DNA of 64,000 nt, taken from NCBI GenBank assembly GCA_015061005.1, contig SUXJ01000003.1:1-64000 (forward strand), read 5' to 3'. Each line of letters opens with the position of its first letter. The stretch's first letter is position 1. The position numbers and the translations under genes are program-made. Under the pieces are notes generated by a model. The model was not told the origin of the DNA and made no database searches. It saw only the letters and a program-made list of their open reading frames with translations. Origin of the DNA: Bacteroidales bacterium. Its GTDB lineage: Bacteria; Bacteroidota; Bacteroidia; Bacteroidales; Muribaculaceae. This document shows positions 1-9,020 of the stretch, piece by piece.

Positions 1-63
1 TTCATTACCTTGCGTTTCTTTGCTAAATTGCTATTTCCCGTATTTCCGAGATTTTCAGCGTAA
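1..63 (+). CDS. C-terminal end of an unidentified protein (partial)
   Basis: Frame 1 is open from the window edge to a TAA at 61-63 and encodes 20 residues ending in PVFPRFSA. The stretch is hydrophobic and basic. It is too short to assign a family. It is listed because the next gene has its own promoter starting only 45 bases later, which fits a gene end here. It could equally be chance open frame. Confidence 0.3.
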   Translation, partial: FITLRFFAKLLFPVFPRFSA

Positions 64-107
64 TGCGTTTATTATCAGTGCAGGATGCACTATTATTCCG
101 ATTTCGG

Positions 108-138
108 TTGATTATTCCAGCGTTTTTTTGTAACTTTG
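108..138 (+). promoter_or_regulatory. Bacteroidota-type promoter of the GT2 gene
   Basis: TTG at 108-110, a 20-bp spacer, then the -7 box TAACTTTG at 131-138. The start codon at 147 lies only 8 bases past the box, so the transcript would be nearly leaderless. A GGAGG at 140-144 is too close to the ATG to be a normal ribosome site. Confidence 0.7.
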
Positions 139-146
139 CGGAGGAT

Positions 147-941
147 ATGAGTTTGAATGTTTCCATAGTTACTTATCATACGGATTCCGAGGAGTTGCTG
201 AGGTGTTTGAATTCCTTGCAGAGTGATGTTGTGTCAACGATTTATATTGTTGACAACAGTTCGCAGGGGTACATTAGTGATTTGGTGTCCGGCATGGATA
301 AGGTTAGATATATAGCCTCGGAAAATGTTGGCTACGGCTCGGCTCATAATATCGCTTTGCAAGAATCACTTGCGAGTGGAACAGATTATCATCTTGTTTT
401 GAATTCCGACGTTAGATTTGAGCCGAAGGTGTTGCAACGTCTTGTTGAGGTTATGAGTCTGCGTCCTGAGGTCGGGCAGTTGCAGCCTCGCGTTGTCTAT
501 CCCGACGGGGAGTTGCAATATACTGTGAGGCGATTGCCGTGTCCGTTAGATGTTTTCGGCCGTAGGTTTTTGCCCGGTTGGATGATTCGCAAGCGCGATG
601 ACAGATATCTGCTGAAGCATATAGACCACTCCAAGGAATTTAACGTTCCATATCATCAGGGCAGTTTTATGTTGCTCAGAGTCGCGGCTTTGCGTACCGT
701 GGGTTTATTTGATGAGCGTTTTTTTATGTATCCGGAGGATATTGATTTGACTCGCCGGGTGCATAGACATTATGTGACGTTATATTATCCGCAAGAGGAA
801 ATAATTCATGACCATCGGCGTGAGTCGTATAAGTCATGGCGAATGTTGCGAATACATATTGTTAATATGATTCGTTACTTTAATAAGTGGGGGTGGGTGT
901 TTGACGGAGAGCGACGCCGATTTAATCGCAAGTTGTCTTAG
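147..941 (+). CDS. Glycosyltransferase family 2 (rhamnosyltransferase-like)
   Basis: A 264-residue cytoplasmic GT2 enzyme with a GT-A fold that would transfer an activated sugar during polysaccharide or O-antigen synthesis. Visible motifs in order are NVSIVTY at the N-terminus, VDNSS near residue 37, ENVGYGSAHN near 65, the metal-binding-type LNSDV near 90, and PEDIDLTRR near 200. The last matches the ED-type catalytic region of rhamnosyltransferase-like GT2 proteins. The open frame extends upstream to 63, but that part overlaps the promoter and adds residues unlike the family, so the ATG at 147 is chosen. The C-terminus overlaps the convergent nitrilase gene by 4 bases. Acceptor and donor sugar cannot be told. 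Confidence 0.85.
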   Translation: MSLNVSIVTYHTDSEELLRCLNSLQSDVVSTIYIVDNSSQGYISDLVSGMDKVRYIASENVGYGSAHNIALQESLASGTDYHLVLNSDVRFEPKVLQRLVEVMSLRPEVGQLQPRVVYPDGELQYTVRRLPCPLDVFGRRFLPGWMIRKRDDRYLLKHIDHSKEFNVPYHQGSFMLLRVAALRTVGLFDERFFMYPEDIDLTRRVHRHYVTLYYPQEEIIHDHRRESYKSWRMLRIHIVNMIRYFNKWGWVFDGERRRFNRKLS

Positions 942-1747
942 TATTTTATTGAGAAGGTGTCGGAGTCAAGTCCTGCCGGCATATATTGGCGCAATTTTTC
1001 GAGACCTTCGCGGTCTGCGGTTGCATACGCGATTTCAGCGGTTTCGGACTGAGCGATTCGAGTGCCAATATAGTCTTCGATGAAAGTGAGGCCGTCATAT
1101 TCACCAAATTCGTCTGAGCCGGAGCGATTGGCAACTACGTAGTATGCTTGGTTTTCGATTGCTCGGGCTTTGGCAAGGGTTTCCAGCGCGAGTGCACGAG
1201 CTTGCGGCCAATTGGCCGGAAGTAGGAAAATGTCGTAGGCAGAGCGTCCGCGAGTGGTGATGTTTCTGCACCAAACAGGGAAGCGGAGGTCATAGCAGAT
1301 GCCCAAGGCTATGTTCCAGCCGCGATAACGAATAACCGGATATGTGGTTTTTCCTTCAGTGAGAAGTTCTGCTTCGGGGGAGACGTGGAAGAGATGACGC
1401 TTATTTACGCAAGTGGTTTCGCCATTTGGCTCAATAAAGAATCCACGATTATAAAATTCCGATTTTTCGGAATTGCATGAGAGGTAGCTGCCGGCAATTG
1501 CTATCTTTTTATCGGCGGCAATCTTGCGGAGCGATGTTAAGGTAAGTCCTTGGTCCGATTCAGCGAGTTGACGAATGACTATTGGGTCGGAGATGAATCC
1601 GGTGGAGAATAATTCCGGAAGAACGAGCAAATCCGTTTCGGGGCGCAAGTCGGCTATTGCTTCTTCAATTGCTGCAAGGTTTGCTGCCGGGTCTGCGAAT
1701 TGAATGTCGAGCGGCAGAGCTGCTAAATTAAGCGGGGCGTTTATCAT
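938..1747 (-). CDS. Carbon-nitrogen hydrolase, omega-amidase (YafV/Nit2-like)
   Basis: A 269-residue nitrilase-superfamily hydrolase. The catalytic triad is visible as E45 (in LPELF), K115 (in VNKRH) and C150 (in LGICYDLRFP). Members with this length and the FSTGF and YDLRFPVW blocks are mostly omega-amidases that hydrolyse alpha-ketoglutaramate or alpha-ketosuccinamate, a repair step for transaminase side products. No signal peptide is seen, so it is cytoplasmic. The start overlaps the stop of the acyltransferase gene in an ATGA arrangement, so the two are translationally coupled in a leftward operon. Family assignment is firm; the exact substrate is inferred. Confidence 0.87.
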   Translation of the reverse strand: MINAPLNLAALPLDIQFADPAANLAAIEEAIADLRPETDLLVLPELFSTGFISDPIVIRQLAESDQGLTLTSLRKIAADKKIAIAGSYLSCNSEKSEFYNRGFFIEPNGETTCVNKRHLFHVSPEAELLTEGKTTYPVIRYRGWNIALGICYDLRFPVWCRNITTRGRSAYDIFLLPANWPQARALALETLAKARAIENQAYYVVANRSGSDEFGEYDGLTFIEDYIGTRIAQSETAEIAYATADREGLEKLRQYMPAGLDSDTFSIKY

Positions 1748-2301
1748 TCGGGGTCGTCGTCGGTTGTGAATTTGTCGGGATATTTACCGGTGAAAGGCTT
1801 GTAGAAATCTTTTATGCGTCGGAGGTCACGATCAATGTCGCCTGACGGGCGGAACGTATTGGCCAACGTTATGGTCTTTGTGGGAAAATCAATTGACGCA
1901 AGGCACAAGGGCACGTTGGCTTCGCAAGACACTCGCAAGAATCCGGTGCGCCACCGAGTGGTTCGCGAGCGAGTCCCTTCCGGAGTGATTGCAATGGTCA
2001 GCTTTTGGGCTGAGTTAAAGCGGTCAATGAGTTGATTGGTGAGCGAAGTGCTTTTCTTTTGGTCAACGGGGATTCCGCCAATGGAACGGAAGAACGGGCC
2101 AAGCGGCCAAAAGAACCATGTTCTTTTCATTAGAAAGCCGGCTTTTCGTCCAACTGAGGTTATGGCCAATTCGCCGAGCAGGAAATCCCAGTTAGAGGTG
2201 TGGGGTGCAACGCAGATAACCGCTTTCGGATAGTCGGGCACATCAACGTGAACCGACCATCCGAAAATGCGCAATATGGTTTTACTAATGCGTTTAAGCA
2301 T
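1744..2301 (-). CDS. 1-acyl-glycerol-3-phosphate acyltransferase family protein (PlsC-like)
   Basis: A 185-residue lysophospholipid acyltransferase-like protein. The HX4D catalytic motif is present as HTSNWD at residues 34-39, and the phosphate-binding PEGTRS block starts at residue 107. Between them KRTWFFWPLGPFFRSIGG matches the usual second motif. It is shorter than classical PlsC (about 240 residues), and this short form is common in Bacteroidota. I chose the ATG at 2301, which overlaps the end of the preceding gene by 8 bases; an in-frame TTG at 2319 gives a 191-residue form and is less likely. The acyl acceptor could be a lysophospholipid or another lipid. Confidence 0.83.
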   Translation of the reverse strand: MLKRISKTILRIFGWSVHVDVPDYPKAVICVAPHTSNWDFLLGELAITSVGRKAGFLMKRTWFFWPLGPFFRSIGGIPVDQKKSTSLTNQLIDRFNSAQKLTIAITPEGTRSRTTRWRTGFLRVSCEANVPLCLASIDFPTKTITLANTFRPSGDIDRDLRRIKDFYKPFTGKYPDKFTTDDDPE

Positions 2302-2632
2302 CTTTTGTGAGTCCGGCAACCTTGTTCATGCGATGAACGCAGTCAGCCAGGGTTTCGGTGAATTGCTTGGAGAGAGTGGTGAAAGCCTTGCGGTAATAAG
2401 CGTTGCGAGCTTTGTTGTATTCTTTGCGTGAGGGAAATTCTTTGACTGCTTTGTCGAAAGAGATGCTCATTTTTGCAATTGTGCCTTCTTGAAGGATTGC
2501 AACGTCAACGATGAGTTGATTGACTTCATCGAGTTGTTCGTCGGGGCAAACTTCGCCTAAGAGCAGGCATTCTGCCACCACTTCGCTGCAGATATATCTG
2601 ATTTGTTTTTTTAAATCGCGTTTGCTTTGCAT
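2294..2632 (-). CDS. Conserved small protein of unknown function
   Basis: A 112-residue soluble, charged and probably all-helical protein. No signal peptide, membrane segment or recognisable catalytic motif is visible. It is the first gene of a three-gene leftward operon with the PlsC-like acyltransferase and the nitrilase, and has a well-formed promoter just upstream. The ATG at 2632 is preferred to the in-frame TTG at 2644. I do not recognise the family. Confidence 0.7.
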   Translation of the reverse strand: MQSKRDLKKQIRYICSEVVAECLLLGEVCPDEQLDEVNQLIVDVAILQEGTIAKMSISFDKAVKEFPSRKEYNKARNAYYRKAFTTLSKQFTETLADCVHRMNKVAGLTKDA

Positions 2633-2673
2633 GGTTTTGAACAAATTAGAGGATTAAACTTATAATTCGGTTT

Positions 2674-2704
2674 CAAAGTTACGTAAAATTGGCGAGAAAA
2701 TCAA
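2674..2704 (-). promoter_or_regulatory. Bacteroidota-type promoter of the 2632-938 operon
   Basis: On the minus strand TTG (complement of 2702-2704), a 20-bp spacer and TAACTTTG (complement of 2674-2681). It lies 42 bases upstream of the ATG at 2632. Confidence 0.7.
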
Positions 2705-2801
2705 CGAGTGAGCAATTAAACCTCCAAATTTGTTATAATGGTAGAATAAGTATTTTATCACAACTTAAAAAATCGTAAACATTTATGAAATATTCTTGCC
2801 G

Positions 2802-2831
2802 TTACTTTGCAGTGTCAAAAAGGTACCTTTT
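2802..2831 (+). promoter_or_regulatory. Putative pst-operon -7 box followed by a perfect 14-bp palindrome
   Basis: TTACTTTG at 2802-2809 differs from the -7 consensus TAnnTTTG at one position. It is followed at 2818-2831 by the perfect palindrome AAAAGGTACCTTTT. The palindrome sits where the transcript would begin, 39 bases before the first start codon, so it could be an operator. Confidence 0.45.
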
Positions 2832-2870
2832 AACAATCAAATTATCATTAATTATTTAACTTAAACAGAA

Positions 2871-3854
2871 ATGAAATTTAAATTTATTGTGCCCGGAATT
2901 TTGGCATGTATGGGTGTAACGGCGATTTATGCACAAGACACAAGCAGTGCGGAGCCCAAAGGGAAAGCGATAGTGCAAGTAATGGGTAATTTTCATACCG
3001 GATTTGGTGCAGAGAATGGTGACCGCGGATTTGAATTGGAGCGCAGTTACGTGGGTTATGAATATAATTTCGGTAAAGGATTGTCGGTAAAGGGCGTTCT
3101 TGACATTGGCAAATCATCAAGTGTAGATGATTATCATCGCATAGCTTATATTAAAAATGCACAGGTATCATGGAAAACCGGTAATTTGACTTTGAATGGT
3201 GGTTTGATTTCAACTACACAGTTCAATTTCCAGGAAAAATTTTGGGGGTATCGATATGTGCTGAAATCAATGCAAGATATGTATAAATTCGGCAGCAGTG
3301 CCGACTTGGGCGTTTCGGCGGCATATAAATTTACGCCGTGGCTTTCGGCAGATGCAATCATTGTTAATGGTGAAGGTTACAAAAAGATTCAGAATAAGGA
3401 CGGTCTTAATTATGGTTTGGGCGTAACGCTGACCCCGGTTAAGGGTTTTCAGGTTCGTCTATATGGTGGCATTAATGAGAGTCGTGAAGCGGGTAAGAAA
3501 GACATTGTCAATATGGCTGCATTTGCCGGATATAAGTGTGGTCGCTTCACTGTAGGTGCGGAATATAATTATATGATGAACTCATCGTATAAAGACGGGA
3601 ATGATTTATATGGCTATTCAGTCTTTGCTTCGGTGAAGTTGGCCAAGTTTGCCAATGTGTTTGCTCGATTTGATGATTTGTACTCCAAAAAGGATTGGAA
3701 TATTTCGAAAGATGAGCGTGCCGCGATAGTTGGCGCACAATTTATGCCGTGTAAATATGTGAAGCTCGCTCCGAACTTTCGAGTGAATATGCCAAAGGCC
3801 GATGGCGCAAAAGAGAAATATTCATTTTATCTGAGTTGTTATTTCGGAATTTAA
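2871..3854 (+). CDS. Outer-membrane beta-barrel porin, first gene of the phosphate cluster
   Basis: A 327-residue protein with a Sec signal peptide (cleavage near IYA|QD). The rest alternates aromatic and polar residues in many short strands and ends with the aromatic-rich YSFYLSCYFGI, as expected for a barrel inserted by BamA. Its place 38 bases before pstS suggests a phosphate or phosphate-ester porin, similar in role to OprO/OprP, but sequence evidence for selectivity is lacking. It probably shares a transcript with pstS. Confidence 0.78.
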   Translation: MKFKFIVPGILACMGVTAIYAQDTSSAEPKGKAIVQVMGNFHTGFGAENGDRGFELERSYVGYEYNFGKGLSVKGVLDIGKSSSVDDYHRIAYIKNAQVSWKTGNLTLNGGLISTTQFNFQEKFWGYRYVLKSMQDMYKFGSSADLGVSAAYKFTPWLSADAIIVNGEGYKKIQNKDGLNYGLGVTLTPVKGFQVRLYGGINESREAGKKDIVNMAAFAGYKCGRFTVGAEYNYMMNSSYKDGNDLYGYSVFASVKLAKFANVFARFDDLYSKKDWNISKDERAAIVGAQFMPCKYVKLAPNFRVNMPKADGAKEKYSFYLSCYFGI

Positions 3855-3892
3855 AGAATAGAAGTTTATCAAAACAATAAAACAGGAAAATT

Positions 3893-4954
3893 ATGATTAA
3901 GATTTTTAAATCAGCCACGATGATATTGTTTACTCTTGCATTGATGTCGTGTGGCGGAAAAGAGGCAGTCAACAATCGCGTCCCTCAAGAACTTTCCGGA
4001 GCAGGAGCCACGTTCCCACTTCCTTACTATAATGTGGTATTTGAAGAATTTGCTCAGCAATATGGCGATGCGGTAGCCTACGGAGGTATCGGTTCCGGGG
4101 GTGGAGTGCGTAACTTGCGCGACAAAGTTGTGGATTTTGCCGGAAGTGATGCATATCTTTCCGATAAAGAGCAAGCCGAAATGGCCCCGGTTATTCATGT
4201 GCCGACATGTATGGGTGCGGTGGTTTTGGCATATAATCTTGAAGGAGTTGATTCGTTGAATTTATCGGGCGAACTCATCGCAGACATCTTTTCAGGCAAA
4301 ATAACCAAGTGGAATGATGAACGTTTGTCGGCACTAAATCCCGATGTTACTCTTCCGTCGGAATCCATTATCCCGGTATATCGTTCAGATGGTTCAGGCA
4401 CCACTTTTGTATTCACGGATTATCTGACTAAGGTGAGTGCTGATTGGGCATCCTCGTTCGGAGTGGGCAAATCAGTTAATTTTCCGGTAGGTCAGGCAGC
4501 AAAAGGCAATCCCGGAGTTGCATCTGTTATTTCACAGACTAAGAACTCTATTGGCTATGTTGGTTCGGAATATGCTTTTGCGCAGGGTATATCGTATGCA
4601 AAAATTCGTAATCAGTGTGGCGAAATGATTGAACCTACAGCTGCAAGTATATCAGCTGCCGCCTCCGGTGAAATTCCTGCCGATTTGCGTACTTCGATTA
4701 CCAATTCAGATGCGCCCGGAGCATATCCGATTTCAACGTTTACGTGGATAATTATCTACAAGGAACAAGATTATTCCGGTCGAAGTATGAATCTTGCCAT
4801 GGCAACAGTCGAAATGTTGCAATTTATCCTTTCTGATGAGATTCAGCAAATCACATCTGAGGTAGATTACGCGCCGCTTCCTACTAAGGTAAAAGAATTG
4901 AGTTTGCGCAATCTGAGTACCGTTACTTACAATGGAGAGGTGCTGCTTCATTAA
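3893..4954 (+). CDS. pstS: Phosphate ABC transporter, substrate-binding lipoprotein PstS
   Basis: A 353-residue high-affinity phosphate-binding protein. The lipobox LMSC places the lipidated cysteine at residue 20, so it would be membrane-tethered in the periplasm. Phosphate-contact motifs are clear: GAGATFP, GSGGGVRN, VDFAGSD and RSDGSGTTF. The length fits the family. It is followed after 9 bases by pstC and then pstA and pstB, a complete PstSCAB importer. Confidence 0.95.
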   Translation: MIKIFKSATMILFTLALMSCGGKEAVNNRVPQELSGAGATFPLPYYNVVFEEFAQQYGDAVAYGGIGSGGGVRNLRDKVVDFAGSDAYLSDKEQAEMAPVIHVPTCMGAVVLAYNLEGVDSLNLSGELIADIFSGKITKWNDERLSALNPDVTLPSESIIPVYRSDGSGTTFVFTDYLTKVSADWASSFGVGKSVNFPVGQAAKGNPGVASVISQTKNSIGYVGSEYAFAQGISYAKIRNQCGEMIEPTAASISAAASGEIPADLRTSITNSDAPGAYPISTFTWIIIYKEQDYSGRSMNLAMATVEMLQFILSDEIQQITSEVDYAPLPTKVKELSLRNLSTVTYNGEVLLH

Positions 4955-4963
4955 TTTCAAGGC

Positions 4964-5821
4964 ATGAGTGACAAAATATATAAAGTAATATCATTCCTGG
5001 CTGCATTAGCGGTTCCGGTGGTGTGCGGGGGCATAATTTATGCCCTCGTCACCGATGCTTATGGTGCATTTGAATATTTTGGATTTTTCAATTTTCTGAC
5101 ATCTTCGGATTGGAACTATACGGAAGGTCATGAGCAGTATGGAGCATTGCCGTTTATCGTTGGGACATTGCTAACGACTTTGTTAGCACTTATACTGTGT
5201 ATTCCGTTTTCTTTGCCTGTTGCACTTTTTGTCGGTGAATATTTTAAAGGGACTCGTATTGCCAATGTGCTCAACACGGTTATTGAGTTATTGGCCGGTA
5301 TTCCTTCTATAATTTATGGGTTGTGGGGTTTTTATGCTTTGCGCCCGTTGGTGATGGCGTTAAATATCTCGCCTCATGGTTCGGGGATTCTTACGGCATC
5401 GCTGGTGCTTGCAATCATGATTGTGCCTTATGCCGCATCGCTAAGTGCCGAATTTATCAAAATGGTACCCAATGATTTGAAAGAAGGTGCTTATAGTCTT
5501 GGCGCAACGCGAGCGGAAGTAATTCGCCGGGTTATTTTTCCGGTGGCCGGTTCGGGTATTTTTTCTTCATATGTGTTGGCGATAGGACGTGCGTTGGGCG
5601 AAACAATGACAGTGACGATGCTTATCGGCAATACGAATAACATACCAACGTCATTGACTGCAACGGGTAATTCCATGGCTTCGATTATTGCCAATCAATT
5701 CGGTGAGGCTGACGGGTTGCGTCTGTCTTCATTGATTGCAATAGGTTTAATTTTGTTTTTGATAACAGCGCTCATCAACATGGTGGGTAAAATTATGATT
5801 AAGCGCGCCTCCATAGTTTAA
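4964..5821 (+). CDS. pstC: Phosphate ABC transporter permease PstC
   Basis: A 285-residue inner-membrane permease with about six hydrophobic helices. The cytoplasmic coupling loop near residues 175-200 (EGAYSLGATRAEVIRRVIFP) matches the EAA motif of binding-protein-dependent permeases. The region GRALGETMTV is the conserved PstC block. It pairs with PstA, whose gene begins 2 bases after the stop. Confidence 0.94.
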   Translation: MSDKIYKVISFLAALAVPVVCGGIIYALVTDAYGAFEYFGFFNFLTSSDWNYTEGHEQYGALPFIVGTLLTTLLALILCIPFSLPVALFVGEYFKGTRIANVLNTVIELLAGIPSIIYGLWGFYALRPLVMALNISPHGSGILTASLVLAIMIVPYAASLSAEFIKMVPNDLKEGAYSLGATRAEVIRRVIFPVAGSGIFSSYVLAIGRALGETMTVTMLIGNTNNIPTSLTATGNSMASIIANQFGEADGLRLSSLIAIGLILFLITALINMVGKIMIKRASIV

Positions 5822-5823
5822 TT

Positions 5824-6702
5824 ATGAAAGATACGAATATCAAACAGCGATTGATAGGGGATAGGCTTATGAAGTTTGGCGTTTGTGCGTTGGCGATGCT
5901 AACGGCAGTGCCTCTTATTGCAATCATCGGCGAAGTGGTGATGAATGGTTATGATCAATTGTCGTGGTCTTTTTTTACAGAGCCAACCCCCACCGCTTAT
6001 AAGGCGATGAAAGCAATGCAATCAGGTCAACCCGTTCCGGGTGGGATTGCCAATGGTATAGTCGGCACGATGATTATCCTCGGCATGGCGATTGTTGTGG
6101 CTGTCCCGGTAGGGATTTTGTGCGGGACATATTTGGCAGAACATAAAACCAAGCGTTTTGCGCAAGCAGTCAGTTATATGACAGACTTGTTGCAAGGCAC
6201 CCCCTCAGTGATTATCGGCATCATAGTTTATATTTGGGTTGTTGTCCCGATGAAAAGTTATTCAGCCATAGCCGGAAGTGTGGCTCTATGTATAATGATG
6301 TTGCCGCTGATAGTACGTTCAACGGAGGAAACGTTGAAGATTCTACCGTCATCGCTGCAAGAGGCGGGATTGGCCCTTGGTGGCAATCGAGCCCGAGTTA
6401 TGCTGAAGGTGCAACTGCCGGCAGCTTTTGGCGGAATATTTACCGGGGTGTTGCTTGCGATCTCTCGCGTCATAGGCGAAACGGCTCCGCTTATGTTTAC
6501 CGCACTTGGCTGCTCGTTTGTACGGTGGTCAATAGATAAGCCCATTTCAGCCGTTCCGTTGCTAATCTGGGAATTTTTCAACGATCCCAATCTGCAGAAT
6601 TTAATTTGGGGAGCCTCTCTTTTCTTGTTAATGTTTGTACTGACATTGAACTTACAGCTAAATATCTTGCAAAAAAATGGAATCATTAAGACCAATACTT
6701 GA
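5824..6702 (+). CDS. pstA: Phosphate ABC transporter permease PstA
   Basis: A 292-residue permease partner of PstC with about six hydrophobic helices. LQGTPSVIIGI, the EAA-like loop QEAGLALGGNRARVMLKVQL and VIGETAPLMFTA are typical PstA blocks. The 3' end overlaps pstB by 26 bases, indicating translational coupling of permease and ATPase. Confidence 0.94.
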   Translation: MKDTNIKQRLIGDRLMKFGVCALAMLTAVPLIAIIGEVVMNGYDQLSWSFFTEPTPTAYKAMKAMQSGQPVPGGIANGIVGTMIILGMAIVVAVPVGILCGTYLAEHKTKRFAQAVSYMTDLLQGTPSVIIGIIVYIWVVVPMKSYSAIAGSVALCIMMLPLIVRSTEETLKILPSSLQEAGLALGGNRARVMLKVQLPAAFGGIFTGVLLAISRVIGETAPLMFTALGCSFVRWSIDKPISAVPLLIWEFFNDPNLQNLIWGASLFLLMFVLTLNLQLNILQKNGIIKTNT

Positions 6703-7444
6703 GTTTAAAAACACTTGCGTATCATATACGAGACAAACAATGGCCGTTAAAAACGTTTCGGCTCAAATTGAGAGGAATGCCATTACCGCCATCATGGGTC
6801 CCTCCGGCTGCGGAAAGTCAACATTATTGCGAGCGGTCAATCTTATGCATAACCTTTACCCGAATATTCGAGTAGAGGGAGAAATCTTGTTGAATGGAGA
6901 AAATATTTTGTCGATGGAGCCGATAAATGTGCGTCGGAGGGTAGGAATGGTTTTTCAGAGACCGACGCCGTTTCCGACCATGAGTATATATGATAATGTA
7001 CTTGCGGGTTTTTCTTTGAATGGCATAAGATTGTCGAAGACGGACCGAGATGCGACTGTTGAGCGTTGTTTGAAGAGCGTGGCATTATGGGATGAGGTCA
7101 AGGATGTGTTGAACAAGAAGGGCACGTTTCTTTCCGGAGGTCAGCAGCAGCGTTTGTGTATAGCCAGAGCATTGGCCATGAAGCCGGAGGTGTTGTTGAT
7201 GGATGAGCCAACGTCGGCTTTGGACCCGATAGCAACAAAACACATTGAAGAATTACTGCTTGAACTACACAAGGACGTTACGATTTTGATTGTTACGCAT
7301 AATATGGGTCAGGCTAAACGCATATCGTCCAAGTCAATGTTTATGTATTTGGGCGAGTTAGTGGAATATGGCGATACGGAAGTCTTGTTTACGAATCCCA
7401 AAGATGAGCGCACCAAGTCCTATTTGACAGGAAAAATGGGTTGA
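6677..7444 (+). CDS. pstB: Phosphate ABC transporter ATPase PstB
   Basis: A 255-residue ATPase that energises phosphate import. Walker A is GPSGCGKST at residues 41-49, the Q-loop is VFQRPTPFP, the signature is LSGGQQQR, Walker B is VLLMDEPTSALD and the switch histidine is in VTHN. Length and motifs are standard. The usual regulator gene phoU does not follow; the next gene has its own promoter. Confidence 0.96.
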   Translation: MESLRPILEFKNTCVSYTRQTMAVKNVSAQIERNAITAIMGPSGCGKSTLLRAVNLMHNLYPNIRVEGEILLNGENILSMEPINVRRRVGMVFQRPTPFPTMSIYDNVLAGFSLNGIRLSKTDRDATVERCLKSVALWDEVKDVLNKKGTFLSGGQQQRLCIARALAMKPEVLLMDEPTSALDPIATKHIEELLLELHKDVTILIVTHNMGQAKRISSKSMFMYLGELVEYGDTEVLFTNPKDERTKSYLTGKMG

Positions 7445-7470
7445 TGCGCTTAAATGTAAGATTTTTTGCT

Positions 7471-7478
7471 TACCTTTG
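7471..7478 (+). promoter_or_regulatory. -7 box upstream of the LysM gene
   Basis: TACCTTTG fits TAnnTTTG and lies 27 bases before the ATG at 7506. No convincing TTG is found at the usual distance, so the call rests on the -7 box only. Confidence 0.5.
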
Positions 7479-7505
7479 CGGAGTAAAGACCCATAGTTAG
7501 AATTT

Positions 7506-9020
7506 ATGAAGCAACTACGCAATATTACAATCGGTTTGGCAATGATGATTGGCGCAGCAGTTATGGCAGAAGTGCCCGATTTGCCAAAACGTACCGTAAA
7601 CGGTAAGGAATATTACTATTATGAAGTGCCGAAGAAGGAAACGATTTATTCGATTACTCGAAAATTCGGCTTTACGCGTGATGTTATAATTCAATATAAT
7701 CCACAAGTGCGCGACGGCTTGCGAGCCGGCGATACATTGTTGTTTCCCGTCGATGAATTAGAGGAAGTTACCGCTCCGGAACCGGCAGCGGCTCCGATTG
7801 AGACACCGGTTGAGGAGCCTGAGGCAGAACCGGTTGAGGAACCTGAGGCAGAACCGGCAGGCGAAGAAGAGTCTCCGGAGGCTGAAATTGAGCAAGAGTC
7901 GGAAGAACGGCTTCAAACAGAATGTGCAGAAGAAGCAGTCGCTGAGACTGAACATGCGGAATGCGTGGAGGTTGAGCCCCTGAACATTGCTGTTATGTTG
8001 CCGTTTATGTTGGAGTCCGGACACGTGACCCGGCAAGCTGAAAACAATACTAATTTTTATCGCGGAATGCTGCTTGCTTTAGAGGAGTTGGCTCCAACGA
8101 GCGGATTTAAGGTAAATCTTACCGCTTATGATACTGATGGCGGAAGTGATGTTTTGTCCGGTCTGTTATCTCGTCCGGAAATGGTGGATATGGATTATAT
8201 CATAGCACCGAACGATACTCTTGCAATTGAACGCATAGCCGCAGTGGCCGATTCCGCATCGGCAATGGTCATGAATTTCTTTGCGGTGAAAGATGATGCG
8301 GAAAGGATGCATGAGTCAGTGCTTCAAGCAAATATTACACGCGAGGAAATGTATGAGTGCGCGGCAGTGGCTTTTTGCAATGAATATGCGTCGAAGAAGG
8401 TTGTTATACTGAATGCGACGGATTTGCCTGCTGACAAGAAGGAGTTTGTTGATTTGCTGACGGATAAAATGGTGAAGAACGGCATTCCCTATGAACAGAT
8501 AAATTATAGCGGCAACTTTGCAGTTTCACGTTTGGCTGGCTTGCCCATGGGAGATTATGTGTTTGTGCCCACAGGCGCATCGCGCGAGATACTTTTACGG
8601 ATTATCTATCCGCTGACGGAGTATAGCGCATCGGTGACATCGGGCAGCACAGCGTTGTTCGGTTATCCGGAGTGGGTTACGGTCAGAGGTGAAGTTAAGA
8701 ACCAATTGCATAAGCTTAATACGGTTGTATATTCGCGTTTTTCGACGGCCCTGAGTTGTGATAAAGCAAAGGCCGTGGCGCAAGCTTATGAGAAGTGGTA
8801 TGGCACGGAGATGCCGCAGGCTGTGCCGAATACCGTGTTGCTCGGTTATGATGCAATGTCATGGCTGCTCTATGCCTCATCCAATGGGATTACAGAACCG
8901 TTTGACGGAGTGCAGAATTCGTTTAGGGTTAGAGAGATAGATGGTGCCGGCGATGTTAACTGCGCGCTGTATTTTCTGAGATATACTCCCGAGGGAGAAA
9001 TCGACGCAAAAGTATTGTGA
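7506..9020 (+). CDS. LysM-domain protein with a C-terminal periplasmic-binding-like domain
   Basis: A 504-residue exported protein. Residues 1-21 look like a signal peptide. A LysM domain (about 37-82, YYYEVPKKETIYSITRKF to AGDTLLFPV) should bind peptidoglycan. Residues 84-157 form a glutamate- and proline-rich linker containing repeats of VEEPEAEP. From residue 160 (LNIAVMLPFML) the pattern of alternating hydrophobic strands resembles a type I periplasmic-binding or receptor-ligand fold, as found in Bacteroidota LysM/amino-acid-binding hybrids. Its stop overlaps the start of the next gene. Ligand and exact role are unknown; a cell-envelope sensor or scaffold is an inference. Confidence 0.8.
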   Translation: MKQLRNITIGLAMMIGAAVMAEVPDLPKRTVNGKEYYYYEVPKKETIYSITRKFGFTRDVIIQYNPQVRDGLRAGDTLLFPVDELEEVTAPEPAAAPIETPVEEPEAEPVEEPEAEPAGEEESPEAEIEQESEERLQTECAEEAVAETEHAECVEVEPLNIAVMLPFMLESGHVTRQAENNTNFYRGMLLALEELAPTSGFKVNLTAYDTDGGSDVLSGLLSRPEMVDMDYIIAPNDTLAIERIAAVADSASAMVMNFFAVKDDAERMHESVLQANITREEMYECAAVAFCNEYASKKVVILNATDLPADKKEFVDLLTDKMVKNGIPYEQINYSGNFAVSRLAGLPMGDYVFVPTGASREILLRIIYPLTEYSASVTSGSTALFGYPEWVTVRGEVKNQLHKLNTVVYSRFSTALSCDKAKAVAQAYEKWYGTEMPQAVPNTVLLGYDAMSWLLYASSNGITEPFDGVQNSFRVREIDGAGDVNCALYFLRYTPEGEIDAKVL

